Position numbers and translations under genes: made by a program. Positions 8,947 to 16,795 of a stretch of 64,000 bases of DNA are shown here, piece after piece. Under the pieces are notes generated by a model. That model searched no databases. It was not told where the DNA came from and saw nothing but the letters and a program-made list of their open reading frames with translations. Within the stretch, counting starts at the first letter, position 1; each line of letters begins with the position of its first letter. Source of the stretch: Lutibacter maritimus. Lineage in GTDB: Bacteria > Bacteroidota > Bacteroidia > Flavobacteriales > Flavobacteriaceae. The stretch is from the NCBI RefSeq assembly GCF_900116115.1, contig NZ_FOZP01000004.1:131501-195500 (forward strand), written 5' to 3'.

Positions 8947-9198
8947 TTATAATGCAGCAACGTGCTTAGTTAATTTAGATTTTAAATTACTCGCTTTATT
9001 CTTGTGAATAATATTTTTCTTTGCTAATTTATCTACCATAGCAATTACTTTAGGAAATAATTCCTCAGCCTCTTTCTTCTCTGTAGCCGCACGCAAATCT
9101 CTAACAGCATTACGAGTAGTTTTATGCTGATACTTATTTCTTAATTGCTTAGCGCGATTGCTTCTAATTCTTTTTAATGCTGACTTATGATTTGCCAT
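8947..9198 (-). CDS. rpsT: 30S ribosomal protein S20
   Basis: An 83-aa basic protein that binds 16S rRNA early in 30S assembly. The start ANHKSALKRIRSNRAKQLRNK is the S20 hallmark with one residue variation; the rest is alpha-helical and lysine-rich, with normal length. It lies 25 bp downstream of tRNA-Glu on the same strand, and no terminator separates them, so both are probably made from the promoter at 9341-9369. Confidence 0.97.
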   Translation of the reverse strand: MANHKSALKRIRSNRAKQLRNKYQHKTTRNAVRDLRAATEKKEAEELFPKVIAMVDKLAKKNIIHKNKASNLKSKLTKHVAAL

Positions 9199-9223
9199 TA
9201 TAAATTTTGTATTAAATTTTTTG

Positions 9224-9295
9224 TAGTCCGTAGGGGAATCGAACCCCTGTTACCAGGATGAAAACCTGGCGTCCTAACCCCTAGACGAACGGACC
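9224..9295 (-). tRNA. tRNA-Glu (anticodon UUC)
   Basis: The minus strand folds as a full cloverleaf of 72 nt. The acceptor GGTCCGT pairs with ACGGACT (a G-U at the first pair), the anticodon stem CCAGG/CCTGG encloses loop TTTTCAT with anticodon TTC, and the T arm reads GGGGTTCGATTCCCC. The 3' CCA is not encoded. It is placed 25 bp upstream of rpsT. Confidence 0.95.
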
Positions 9296-9340
9296 ATTTT
9301 ATTTGTTTACAACAACACTATTATTTCGTTATTGCGGATG

Positions 9341-9369
9341 CAAAAATACAACTATTTTTCAATCCACAA
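9341..9369 (-). promoter_or_regulatory. Promoter for tRNA-Glu and rpsT
   Basis: On the minus strand, TTG (9369-9367) and TATTTTTG (9348-9341) are separated by 18 bp, a close fit to the flavobacterial consensus. Transcription would start near 9334, about 40 nt before the tRNA. Confidence 0.65.
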
Positions 9370-9386
9370 AATTTTTTTTTAAAAAA

Positions 9387-10865
9387 TTAATAAGCTTTTG
9401 CAAATAATACTCTTTGACTCGATTTTTGTCCTGAAAATACACATTTCCCTTCTTCAATTTTACCATCTAAAGGTATACATCTAATGGTAGCTTTGGTTAA
9501 TTCTTTAATTTTTTCTTCAGTTTCTGCAGTTCCATCCCAATGTGCTGAAACAAAACCTCCTTTTGTTTCTAATGCTTGCTTAAATTCTTCAAAGGTATCC
9601 ACTTCAGTTGTGTGTTCATTTCTATACTCAACAGCTCTATCAAATAAATTAGTTTGAATTTTATCTAATAATACAGAAACATAATCAACAATGGCGTCTT
9701 GTGATACAGTTTCTTTTTCTAAAGTATCTCTTCTAGCAACTTCAATAGTGTTATTTTCTAAATCTCTACTTCCAATTGCAATTCTAATTGGAACTCCTTT
9801 TAATTCATATTCTGCAAACTTTGCACCAGGTCTAAAAGTATCTCTATCATCATATTTTACCGAAATTCCTTTTGCGCGCAATCCTTTTACAAAAACTTCA
9901 ACTCTTTCTGAAATTGCTTCTAATTGATCATCACCTTTATAAATAGGAACAATAACCACTTGTATTGGAGCTAATTTTGGAGGTAGTACCAACCCAAAAT
10001 CATCTGAATGTGTCATTATTAAACCTCCAATTAACCTGGTAGAAACTCCCCAAGAGGTTGCCCATACATATTCTTGTTTTCCTTCTTTAGATGTATATTT
10101 TACATCAAAAGCTTTTGCAAAATTTTGCCCTAAAAAATGTGATGTACCTGCTTGTAATGCTTTTCCATCTTGCATTAAAGCTTCAATTGTAAAAGTTTCA
10201 TCTGCACCTGCAAATCGTTCACTTTCAGATTTTGATCCTTTTATAACTGGCATTGCCATAAAGCCTTCTGCAAACTCAGCATATACTTTTTGCATTAACA
10301 TTGCTTCTGTAATAGCTTCACTTTTAGTTGCATGAGCTGTATGTCCTTCTTGCCATAAAAACTCGGCCGTTCTTAAAAATAAGCGTGTACGCATTTCCCA
10401 ACGCACTACGTTTGCCCACTGATTTATTAATAATGGTAAATCTCTATATGATTGAATCCATCCTCTATATGTATTCCATATTATTGCTTCTGAAGTAGGG
10501 CGAACAACAAGTTCTTCCTCTAATTTGGCAGTTGGATCTACGCGTAGTTTTCCTGGATTATCAGGATCATTTTGCAATCTATAATGTGTTACAACTGCGC
10601 ATTCTTTAGCAAAACCTTCGGCGTTTTTTTCTTCAGCTTCAAATAAACTTTTAGGCACAAACAATGGAAAGTAAGCATTTTCATGGCCTGTTTCTTTAAA
10701 CATTTTATCTAACTGAGCTTGCATTTTTTCCCAAATAGCATAACCATAGGGCTTAATAACCATACAACCTCTAACTGCTGAATTTTCAGCTAAATCTGCC
10801 TTTACAACCAACTCATTATACCACTTGGAATAATCTATTTCTCGCTTTGTTAAATTCTTACTCAT
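9387..10865 (-). CDS. proS: Prolyl-tRNA synthetase (archaeal/eukaryotic type)
   Basis: A 492-aa class II aminoacyl-tRNA synthetase that charges tRNA-Pro. It lacks the long editing insertion of E. coli ProRS and has the C-terminal zinc-binding-like domain ending in a conserved tyrosine (VLFAKAY), which places it in the archaeal/eukaryotic ProRS group that Bacteroidota commonly use. Class II motifs are visible: [22 protein letters not shown] (motif 2 region begins [19 protein letters not shown]) and the motif 3 region. ATG at 10865 is chosen; a TTG two codons upstream is less likely. Divergent from the lipoprotein gene at 10970. Confidence 0.96.
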   Translation of the reverse strand: MSKNLTKREIDYSKWYNELVVKADLAENSAVRGCMVIKPYGYAIWEKMQAQLDKMFKETGHENAYFPLFVPKSLFEAEEKNAEGFAKECAVVTHYRLQNDPDNPGKLRVDPTAKLEEELVVRPTSEAIIWNTYRGWIQSYRDLPLLINQWANVVRWEMRTRLFLRTAEFLWQEGHTAHATKSEAITEAMLMQKVYAEFAEGFMAMPVIKGSKSESERFAGADETFTIEALMQDGKALQAGTSHFLGQNFAKAFDVKYTSKEGKQEYVWATSWGVSTRLIGGLIMTHSDDFGLVLPPKLAPIQVVIVPIYKGDDQLEAISERVEVFVKGLRAKGISVKYDDRDTFRPGAKFAEYELKGVPIRIAIGSRDLENNTIEVARRDTLEKETVSQDAIVDYVSVLLDKIQTNLFDRAVEYRNEHTTEVDTFEEFKQALETKGGFVSAHWDGTAETEEKIKELTKATIRCIPLDGKIEEGKCVFSGQKSSQRVLFAKAY

Positions 10866-10969
10866 AATCAAAAGTTTGGCACAAATATTGCACCTTTTTA
10901 TAATAAAAATGCTAATTTCGACAAAATTAGTTTTTTTTAATAGTTCAACAACAAAAATTTCAACTGATT

Positions 10970-12187
10970 ATGGAAGTTTCAAATTTATTTACCAAAAAAT
11001 ATGCCCAAATAAGCACTTTAGTTGTTTTATTAGGCACTTTATATTCATGTGGCACCTACCAAAGTGCTTACAATTATGATGATGACGGAATTTACACTTC
11101 CAACACCAATGTTCAAAATAGTGAAGATATTGTTATTGTGGATGAAGATGAATTTGACAAAACTTACTTCAAACGTCAGCTTGAAAAAATGGAAGAACTA
11201 GATAATTCTGACATATTAACAAATGTAGATGAATATTATGATGGATATTATAATGATGATGAAGGTGATTATGACGCTGATTATAACGCTCCGTGGGAAT
11301 ACACAAATGATGTAACCATTTCCATTAACAATGGTTATAGCGGTTTTGGATTTGGTTATAATCCGTTTTACTATGATTATCATGATTATTATTATTCACA
11401 GTACTACAATCCTTGGCGTTATAGATACTATTCTCCATTCTATTATGATTTAGGCGGATATTTCCCGTACAGTTATGGCGGATATTACGGCTATTACGGT
11501 TATAACAATTATTACAGAAGTTATTTTTACCCTCGGTACGGAGGTTATTACAATTACTCGTATAATAACGGCTACTATAATAAATTTGATAGTTACGGAA
11601 AAAGAAGTTCCTATGTTTCTAACGGAAGAAACACTACATCATCCTCATCTCAAAGAACTGTTAGCAGCACAAGAAGAACGCCTTATAATTCTTCAAACTC
11701 CACTTATAATGGAACAAGAAGATCTTCAAGTAATACAGTAATTGACAGAAGTTCATCAACAAGATCTTCTACAAGATCAAACGGTACAATTCAAAGAAAT
11801 ATAAATTCTACAACAAGATCATCAGGTACTAACACTAGAAATAGAGATTACTTTAGAACTGGGAATAATAGAATAGAATCTTCTAACAATGGTTATATAA
11901 TTAGAAGATCAACAAATTCGAGTTCCAATAATACTAACTATCCTACAACTAGAAGAAGTTCTTCAAGTTCTAACAATAATAGTAGTTCAACCAGAAACAA
12001 TTCTTCTAGTTCTAACAACAATAGTAATTATACTAGAAGTAGCTCATCAAGCTCAAACAATAATAGTAGTTCAACCAGAAGTCGATCTGATTCTACAATA
12101 AGATCATCTAGTGCTAATTCATCAAGAGCATCAAGTAGTGGATATTCAGAAAATTCTTCTACAAGAAGTAGCTCTAGAAGAAATTAA
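10970..12187 (+). CDS. Low-complexity lipoprotein (Tyr/Gly-rich then Ser/Asn/Arg-rich)
   Basis: A 405-aa predicted lipoprotein. The hydrophobic stretch VVLLGTLYSC places the lipidated Cys at residue 27. After an acidic region (about 30-110) comes a Tyr/Gly/Phe-rich block (about 120-205), then a Ser/Asn/Thr/Arg-rich tail to the end with repeated SSSNNNSSSTR-type units. Such proteins occur in many flavobacteria and are sometimes labelled vitellogenin-like because of composition alone. Function is unknown; the make-up suggests an intrinsically disordered, surface-exposed or matrix protein. DNA repeats in the tail (11940-12090) make copy-number change likely. It precedes a porin gene by 25 bp. 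Confidence 0.75.
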   Translation: MEVSNLFTKKYAQISTLVVLLGTLYSCGTYQSAYNYDDDGIYTSNTNVQNSEDIVIVDEDEFDKTYFKRQLEKMEELDNSDILTNVDEYYDGYYNDDEGDYDADYNAPWEYTNDVTISINNGYSGFGFGYNPFYYDYHDYYYSQYYNPWRYRYYSPFYYDLGGYFPYSYGGYYGYYGYNNYYRSYFYPRYGGYYNYSYNNGYYNKFDSYGKRSSYVSNGRNTTSSSSQRTVSSTRRTPYNSSNSTYNGTRRSSSNTVIDRSSSTRSSTRSNGTIQRNINSTTRSSGTNTRNRDYFRTGNNRIESSNNGYIIRRSTNSSSNNTNYPTTRRSSSSSNNNSSSTRNNSSSSNNNSNYTRSSSSSSNNNSSSTRSRSDSTIRSSSANSSRASSSGYSENSSTRSSSRRN

Positions 12188-12212
12188 TAACCTCATTACA
12201 ATTTTATACATT

Positions 12213-13562
12213 ATGAAAAAATTATTTTTAGCAATGGTAATTTTTACTGCCTATTTTTCAAATGCGCAAACATTATCATACAACGACATAGGCGAATTAT
12301 TTTCAAAAGAGACTATAAATGGAACTGCAAGGTTCAATGCAATGAGTGGAGCTTTTGGTGCTTTAGGTGGTGATATGTCTGCCATTGATGTAAATCCGGC
12401 GGGTGCAGTAGTTTTCTCAAAAAGTGAGGTTGCACTTTCATTATATAACAAAACCATTAAAACTAATGCTAGCTTTTATGGTTTAAACCAAAATAGTGAA
12501 AATGAATTTTTAGATTTATCTCAAGCAGGTGGTGTAATGATTTTTACAACTAATGACAATTCTGGTTGGGGAAAATTTGCATTAGGTTTTAATTATGCGG
12601 TTACGAATGATTTTAATAACTCGTGGACAGCAAAAGGTAATAGTGGTTACGCTCCTATTACAGATTTTTATGATCCTGATGTGGTTTATTTAAACTCTGA
12701 TGGTCATTATTTTGAAAATTATACAGATGGAAAAAATGAAAAATACACTTTTACATTTGCTTCAGAATATAACAATAATTTAATGCTTGGTTTTTCTTTA
12801 AGCACATATAATATTGACCATTATCAACGTGTTTTAACTGAAGAATACAATAATGATGGTAATCAAAATACTTTTGACGTTTCTCAAAATCAAGAATTAT
12901 TAACCTATGGTGATGGAATTTCTTTCAATTTAGGAATTATATCAAAACCAAATGACAATGTTCGTTTAGGTTTAGCATTTCAATCACCAATTTGGTACTC
13001 ACTTGCAGAAGAATTTTTAGAATATGATGCCATAATATTTGAAAACAATACAAACATTACCGATCAATTTTCAATAGATGATACATATTCTGGCACTAAT
13101 GGTTTTGATTATAGATTAAAAACTCCATCAAAACTAACAGGTAGCGTTGCGTATATATTTAACAAATCTGGTTTAATTAGTTTAGATTATATTTATAAAA
13201 ACTACAGCAATATTAAACTAAGTAACGGTAATTTTACAGCCGAAAATCAAGGATTTAAAAATGATTTAGAAAACGCTACAGAATTAAGACTTGGAACAGA
13301 ATGGAGAGTTGATGCTTTTTCTTTTAGAGGTGGCTATCATTATGAAAAAAATCCTTACAAAAACGCATATCAATCTGATGATATCGAAGGATTTTCATTA
13401 GGTGCTGGGTTTAAATTTAGAGGCGGAAGAGTAGATTTTTCGTATTTAAATTCAACAAATACTGCACCTTATAATTTTTATCCAAATAATAACCAAATTA
13501 ACAATGCTGAATTAGATATTGACACATCAAGATTTACAGCAACATTGGTTTTAAATATATAA
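12213..13562 (+). CDS. OmpP1/FadL-family outer membrane protein
   Basis: A 449-aa outer-membrane beta-barrel. The chosen start at 12213 gives a clean signal peptide, MKKLFLAMVIFTAYFSNAQ, with cleavage after NAQ; a longer frame from 12111 would begin inside the preceding gene. The early segment GTARFNAMSGAFGALGGD followed by DVNPAGAVVFSKSEV is the typical FadL/OmpP1/TodX N-terminal hatch pattern. The C-terminus (TATLVLNI) fits a last beta strand. FadL relatives take up hydrophobic compounds, but the ligand here is unknown. A strong terminator follows. It sits 25 bp after the low-complexity lipoprotein gene and may be cotranscribed. Confidence 0.85.
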   Translation: MKKLFLAMVIFTAYFSNAQTLSYNDIGELFSKETINGTARFNAMSGAFGALGGDMSAIDVNPAGAVVFSKSEVALSLYNKTIKTNASFYGLNQNSENEFLDLSQAGGVMIFTTNDNSGWGKFALGFNYAVTNDFNNSWTAKGNSGYAPITDFYDPDVVYLNSDGHYFENYTDGKNEKYTFTFASEYNNNLMLGFSLSTYNIDHYQRVLTEEYNNDGNQNTFDVSQNQELLTYGDGISFNLGIISKPNDNVRLGLAFQSPIWYSLAEEFLEYDAIIFENNTNITDQFSIDDTYSGTNGFDYRLKTPSKLTGSVAYIFNKSGLISLDYIYKNYSNIKLSNGNFTAENQGFKNDLENATELRLGTEWRVDAFSFRGGYHYEKNPYKNAYQSDDIEGFSLGAGFKFRGGRVDFSYLNSTNTAPYNFYPNNNQINNAELDIDTSRFTATLVLNI

Positions 13563-13581
13563 CCTCAAAATTTATTTACTG

Positions 13582-13610
13582 AAAACGCCTCAATATTGAG
13601 GCGTTTTTTT
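13582..13610 (+). terminator. Terminator after the FadL-type gene
   Basis: A perfect 26-nt palindrome (13582-13607) with core ACGCCTCAA/TTGAGGCGT runs into a T-tract ending at 13610. Confidence 0.9.
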
Positions 13611-13623
13611 ATTATTAACACAT

Positions 13624-13649
13624 TTGCTAAACAAGTTTTAGTACTTTTG
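13624..13649 (+). promoter_or_regulatory. Promoter of the Nfu gene
   Basis: TACTTTTG at 13642-13649 matches the -7 box; TTG at 13624-13626 gives a short 15-bp spacer. Transcription would start near 13656, leaving a leader of about ten nucleotides before the ATG at 13666. Confidence 0.5.
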
Positions 13650-13665
13650 CACAAAATTTAATTAA

Positions 13666-14562
13666 ATGAAAGCAATTACCTTATATATAGAAAAAACTAA
13701 TTCAGACACTATTTTAAAATTTTCATCAAACAATATTTTAACAAGTGGTAGTTATGATTTTAATAATATTGATGAAGCTAAAAATTCACCATTAGCTCAA
13801 CAATTATTTCATTTACCATTTGTAAAACGCGTATTTATTTCTGCAAATTTTATAGCAATTGAACGTTTCTCAATTGTTGAATGGGCCGATGTACAAGAAG
13901 AAGTAAAAGAACAATTAGAAAACTACATTAATAATAATGGCGTTATTATTTCTGAAGAAATTGTTTCAAAAAAAATACCTGTAGAAGTATATGCTGAAGT
14001 TACTCCTAACCCTTCAGTTTTGAAATTTGTAGCCAATAAAAAATTAGTTGAAACAGATGTAGAGTATAAAAATATTGAAGAAGCCAAAAACTCTCCACTA
14101 GCAACTGAACTTTTTAATTTCCCTTTTACAAAAGAAGTTTTTATTTCAGAAAACTATGTATCCATTACTAAATTTGATATTGTTGAATGGAGTGAAGTAA
14201 CTGTAGAAGTTAGAAGTTTTATAAAACAATTTATAGCTAACGGAAACACAATTGTAAATACAACTGCTGAAAAACCAGCAAAAACTATAACTAACAACAC
14301 AAGTAATAGTGAAAATTTAGACGATGTTTCGCTTCAAATTATCAATATTTTAGATGAATATATTCGTCCAGCTGTTGCTGCAGATGGAGGAAACATTTTA
14401 TTCCAATCGTACAATCAAGACTCTAAAACTGTAAATGTAATTTTACAAGGCGCTTGTAGTGGCTGTCCATCATCAACAATTACTTTAAAAAACGGAATAG
14501 AAAATATGCTAAAACAACTAATTCCTGGAAAAATTGAAGAAGTTGTTGCTGTTAATTATTAA
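13666..14562 (+). CDS. Nfu-type iron-sulfur cluster scaffold with duplicated N-domain
   Basis: A 298-aa cytoplasmic Fe-S carrier. Residues about 1-92 and 108-195 are two copies of the Nfu N-terminal domain: each has an LKF strand, DEAKNSPLA or EEAKNSPLA, a VFIS strand and an IVEW motif. Residues about 220-298 are the NifU C-terminal domain with the cluster-binding CxxC, Cys264 and Cys267 in GACSGCPSS. It would receive [4Fe-4S] clusters from the SUF machinery and pass them to apo-proteins. Most bacterial Nfu proteins have a single or no N-domain, so the duplication is notable although it seems to be common in Bacteroidota. Six bases separate it from menG. Confidence 0.92.
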   Translation: MKAITLYIEKTNSDTILKFSSNNILTSGSYDFNNIDEAKNSPLAQQLFHLPFVKRVFISANFIAIERFSIVEWADVQEEVKEQLENYINNNGVIISEEIVSKKIPVEVYAEVTPNPSVLKFVANKKLVETDVEYKNIEEAKNSPLATELFNFPFTKEVFISENYVSITKFDIVEWSEVTVEVRSFIKQFIANGNTIVNTTAEKPAKTITNNTSNSENLDDVSLQIINILDEYIRPAVAADGGNILFQSYNQDSKTVNVILQGACSGCPSSTITLKNGIENMLKQLIPGKIEEVVAVNY

Positions 14563-14568
14563 ATAATT

Positions 14569-15297
14569 ATGACCGAAAAAGTAAAACCATATAAAAACTC
14601 TGACTTAGGAAAAAAAGAACAAGTTGCTAAAATGTTCGACACTATTTCAAATGAATACGATGGATTAAACCGCGTTATTTCATTTGGAATTGATGTTTCT
14701 TGGAGAAAAAAAGTAGTTGAAATTATAAAAAAAACTAATCCTTCAACAATTTTAGATATAGCTACTGGAACTGGTGATTTAGCCATTCATTTAGCAAAAA
14801 CCAATGCTACAAAAATTATTGGTTTAGATATTTCAGAAGGTATGCTTCAAGTTGGGCGTAAAAAAATTGAAGTATTAAAGTTAAATAATACCATTGAAAT
14901 GGTTTTTGGTGATTCAGAAAATATTCCATTTGAAAACAATTCTTTTGATGCTATTACGGTTGCCTTTGGCGTTCGTAACTTTGAAAATTTAGATAAAGGT
15001 TTATTGGAAATTTATAGAGTTTTAAAACCTGGCGGAACATTTGTAGTTTTAGAAACTTCGGTACCAACAAAAACTCCATTTAAACAAGGTTACAATTTTT
15101 ATTCAACAAAAATACTTCCTACAATAGGTAAATTATTTTCAAAAGACAAAGTAGCTTATAAATATTTATCCGATTCAGCGGCTTCTTTTCCTTTCGGTGA
15201 TGCCTTCAACAATATTTTATTAAAAAATGGGTTTATAAATGTTGAAAACAGACCTCAAACATTTGGAGTTGCTTCAATTTATATCGCTAAAAAATAA
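14569..15297 (+). CDS. menG: Demethylmenaquinone methyltransferase
   Basis: A 242-aa class I SAM-dependent methyltransferase of the UbiE/MenG family, carrying out the last C-methylation of menaquinone. The SAM-binding motif [17 protein letters not shown], the family segment [15 protein letters not shown] and the post-motif [16 protein letters not shown] are all present. Bacteroidota respire with menaquinone, hence MenG is preferred over UbiE as a name. It follows the Nfu gene by 6 bp and precedes porT by 3 bp, so the three are probably one transcript. Confidence 0.95.
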   Translation: MTEKVKPYKNSDLGKKEQVAKMFDTISNEYDGLNRVISFGIDVSWRKKVVEIIKKTNPSTILDIATGTGDLAIHLAKTNATKIIGLDISEGMLQVGRKKIEVLKLNNTIEMVFGDSENIPFENNSFDAITVAFGVRNFENLDKGLLEIYRVLKPGGTFVVLETSVPTKTPFKQGYNFYSTKILPTIGKLFSKDKVAYKYLSDSAASFPFGDAFNNILLKNGFINVENRPQTFGVASIYIAKK

Positions 15298-15300
15298 TAT

Positions 15301-15993
15301 ATGAGAAAAGTTGTTGCTATTACAATTTTAATTTTTACAATAAACAGCCTACAAGCTCAAAAAAGAAGAGGAGTTGAGTACCACCAAAATTGGGATAAAC
15401 AAAAAGTATTTTGGGGTTATTATTTAGGCTTTAACAAAAAAGATTATAAAATTACTTATTTAACGGATAATGTAAATGTTGAAGTAGCCTCAACAGCTGG
15501 ATTTAATGTTGGATTAATTGGAAATTTACGTTTGCATGAAAATGTATCAATCAGATTAGAACCAGGTCTTTCAAGCAATACTAAAACACTAACTTTTAAC
15601 CATATTATTGGTGATGATAAAGATAGAGTTAGAGAGGTAAACTCTACCTATTTACGTGTTCCATTATTGTTAAAGTTAAATACAGATAGGTACAATAATA
15701 TTAGACCTTATATTGTTGGTGGAGTTTCTTACGATTATAATTTTTCTAGCAATCAAAACAATCCTGATGATAATTATGATGGCGAATTTAGAATGAAAAA
15801 AAATAACTTTATGTATGAAATTGGTGCAGGCATTGATATTTATTTACCTTATTTTATTTTTTCTCCTTCTATAAGAGGTGTTTTTGCTATTAATGATGAA
15901 TTGATTAGAGACAACAACCCAAACAGTCCTTGGACAGGACCAATCGATTATTTTGGAACAAGAGGTATTTTTTTAAAATTAGCTTTTCATTAA
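15301..15993 (+). CDS. porT: PorT family outer-membrane protein of the type IX secretion system
   Basis: A 230-aa protein with signal peptide (MRKVVAITILIFTINSLQAQ) and an eight-strand-type outer-membrane barrel. The mature start KRRGVEYHQNWDKQKVFWGY and the motif YLRVPLLLKLN match PorT/SprT, which is required for type IX secretion and gliding in Flavobacterium and Porphyromonas. Linkage of porT with menG/ubiE is known in flavobacteria and strengthens the call. Its stop shares bases with the convergent methyltransferase stop (TTAA). Only this T9SS gene lies in the window. Confidence 0.9.
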   Translation: MRKVVAITILIFTINSLQAQKRRGVEYHQNWDKQKVFWGYYLGFNKKDYKITYLTDNVNVEVASTAGFNVGLIGNLRLHENVSIRLEPGLSSNTKTLTFNHIIGDDKDRVREVNSTYLRVPLLLKLNTDRYNNIRPYIVGGVSYDYNFSSNQNNPDDNYDGEFRMKKNNFMYEIGAGIDIYLPYFIFSPSIRGVFAINDELIRDNNPNSPWTGPIDYFGTRGIFLKLAFH

Positions 15994-16718
15994 GTTAAAC
16001 GTTTAAATTCACTTAATAAAATTGCGGTAGCTGTAGCTACATTTAAACTTTCAGTTTGCTGCAAATTTCCAAAACGAGGTATTGAAATTGCATTATTTGT
16101 CAGATTTAAAATTTGTTCACTAATACCGTTAGCTTCATTACCCATAACTAGAACTCCACTTTTAGGTAAATTACTTTTATAAACATTTTCACTACCCATT
16201 AAAGTTGCAAAAATAGGTAATTGCGTGTTTTTTAAATAATTTTCAATTGCAGTATAAACAATTGACACTCTTGTTAATGAACCCATTGTTGCTTGCACAA
16301 CTTTGGTATTATAGCAATCTACCGTATTTTCTGAACAAATTAATTGATCAACACCAAACCAATCACATAATCTAATAATAGTACCCAAATTACCTGGATC
16401 ATTAACACCATCTAAAACTAAAATTAATCCATCATTTTTTAGTTTTTGAACTTTAGGAATTTTAAATATTGCAACAACATTGTTAGGTGTTTTTAAGGTG
16501 CTAATCTTTTTTAAAATTGCATCTGAAACAAGATAACAGTTTTCAATATTTGAGTAAGGAGAACTATCTACACAAAAAAGCTGATCCAATTCAAAATTTG
16601 AATGCAAAAACTCATCAACTACTTTAGTTCCTTCGGCAATAAATAAATGATGTTTTAATCTGTACTTTTTTTGTTTTAAACTCGTTATTAATTTAAATTG
16701 ATTTTTGCTTAAACTCAT
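15990..16718 (-). CDS. TrmH/SpoU-family RNA 2'-O-methyltransferase
   Basis: A 242-aa SPOUT-fold methyltransferase. The three family motifs are visible: motif 1 DGVNDPGNLGTIIRLCDWFG, motif 2 VLVMGNEANGIS and motif 3 IPRFGNLQQTESLNVATATA. The N-terminal substrate-binding domain (about 1-85) begins with KNQFKLITSLKQKKYRLKHH. Relatives methylate rRNA (for example the RlmB type) or tRNA; the exact target cannot be read from sequence. The end overlaps porT by four bases in convergent orientation. It is divergent from the BamA-like gene. Confidence 0.9.
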   Translation of the reverse strand: MSLSKNQFKLITSLKQKKYRLKHHLFIAEGTKVVDEFLHSNFELDQLFCVDSSPYSNIENCYLVSDAILKKISTLKTPNNVVAIFKIPKVQKLKNDGLILVLDGVNDPGNLGTIIRLCDWFGVDQLICSENTVDCYNTKVVQATMGSLTRVSIVYTAIENYLKNTQLPIFATLMGSENVYKSNLPKSGVLVMGNEANGISEQILNLTNNAISIPRFGNLQQTESLNVATATAILLSEFKRLT

Positions 16719-16742
16719 TAAATTGATTGTAAAAATTGTAAT

Positions 16743-16772
16743 TTGCTAATACCTTGAAATGTTTTACATTTG
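16743..16772 (+). promoter_or_regulatory. Promoter of the BamA/TamA-like gene
   Basis: TTG at 16743-16745 and TACATTTG at 16765-16772, spacer 19 bp, match the flavobacterial consensus well. The predicted transcription start near 16779 lies downstream of the in-frame TTG at 16754, so translation must begin later, at the TTG at 16796. Confidence 0.6.
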
Positions 16773-16795
16773 AAACAAATTTAAACTCTTATTTT

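Noticed and set aside
11475-11741. Alternative frame inside the low-complexity lipoprotein gene
   Set aside because: It is a by-product of repetitive codons; the lipoprotein frame has signal peptide, lipobox and full length.
11930-12100. Short repeated DNA units that could suggest a CRISPR array
   Set aside because: Units are imperfect, in frame and coding, with no regular spacers; no cas genes are nearby.
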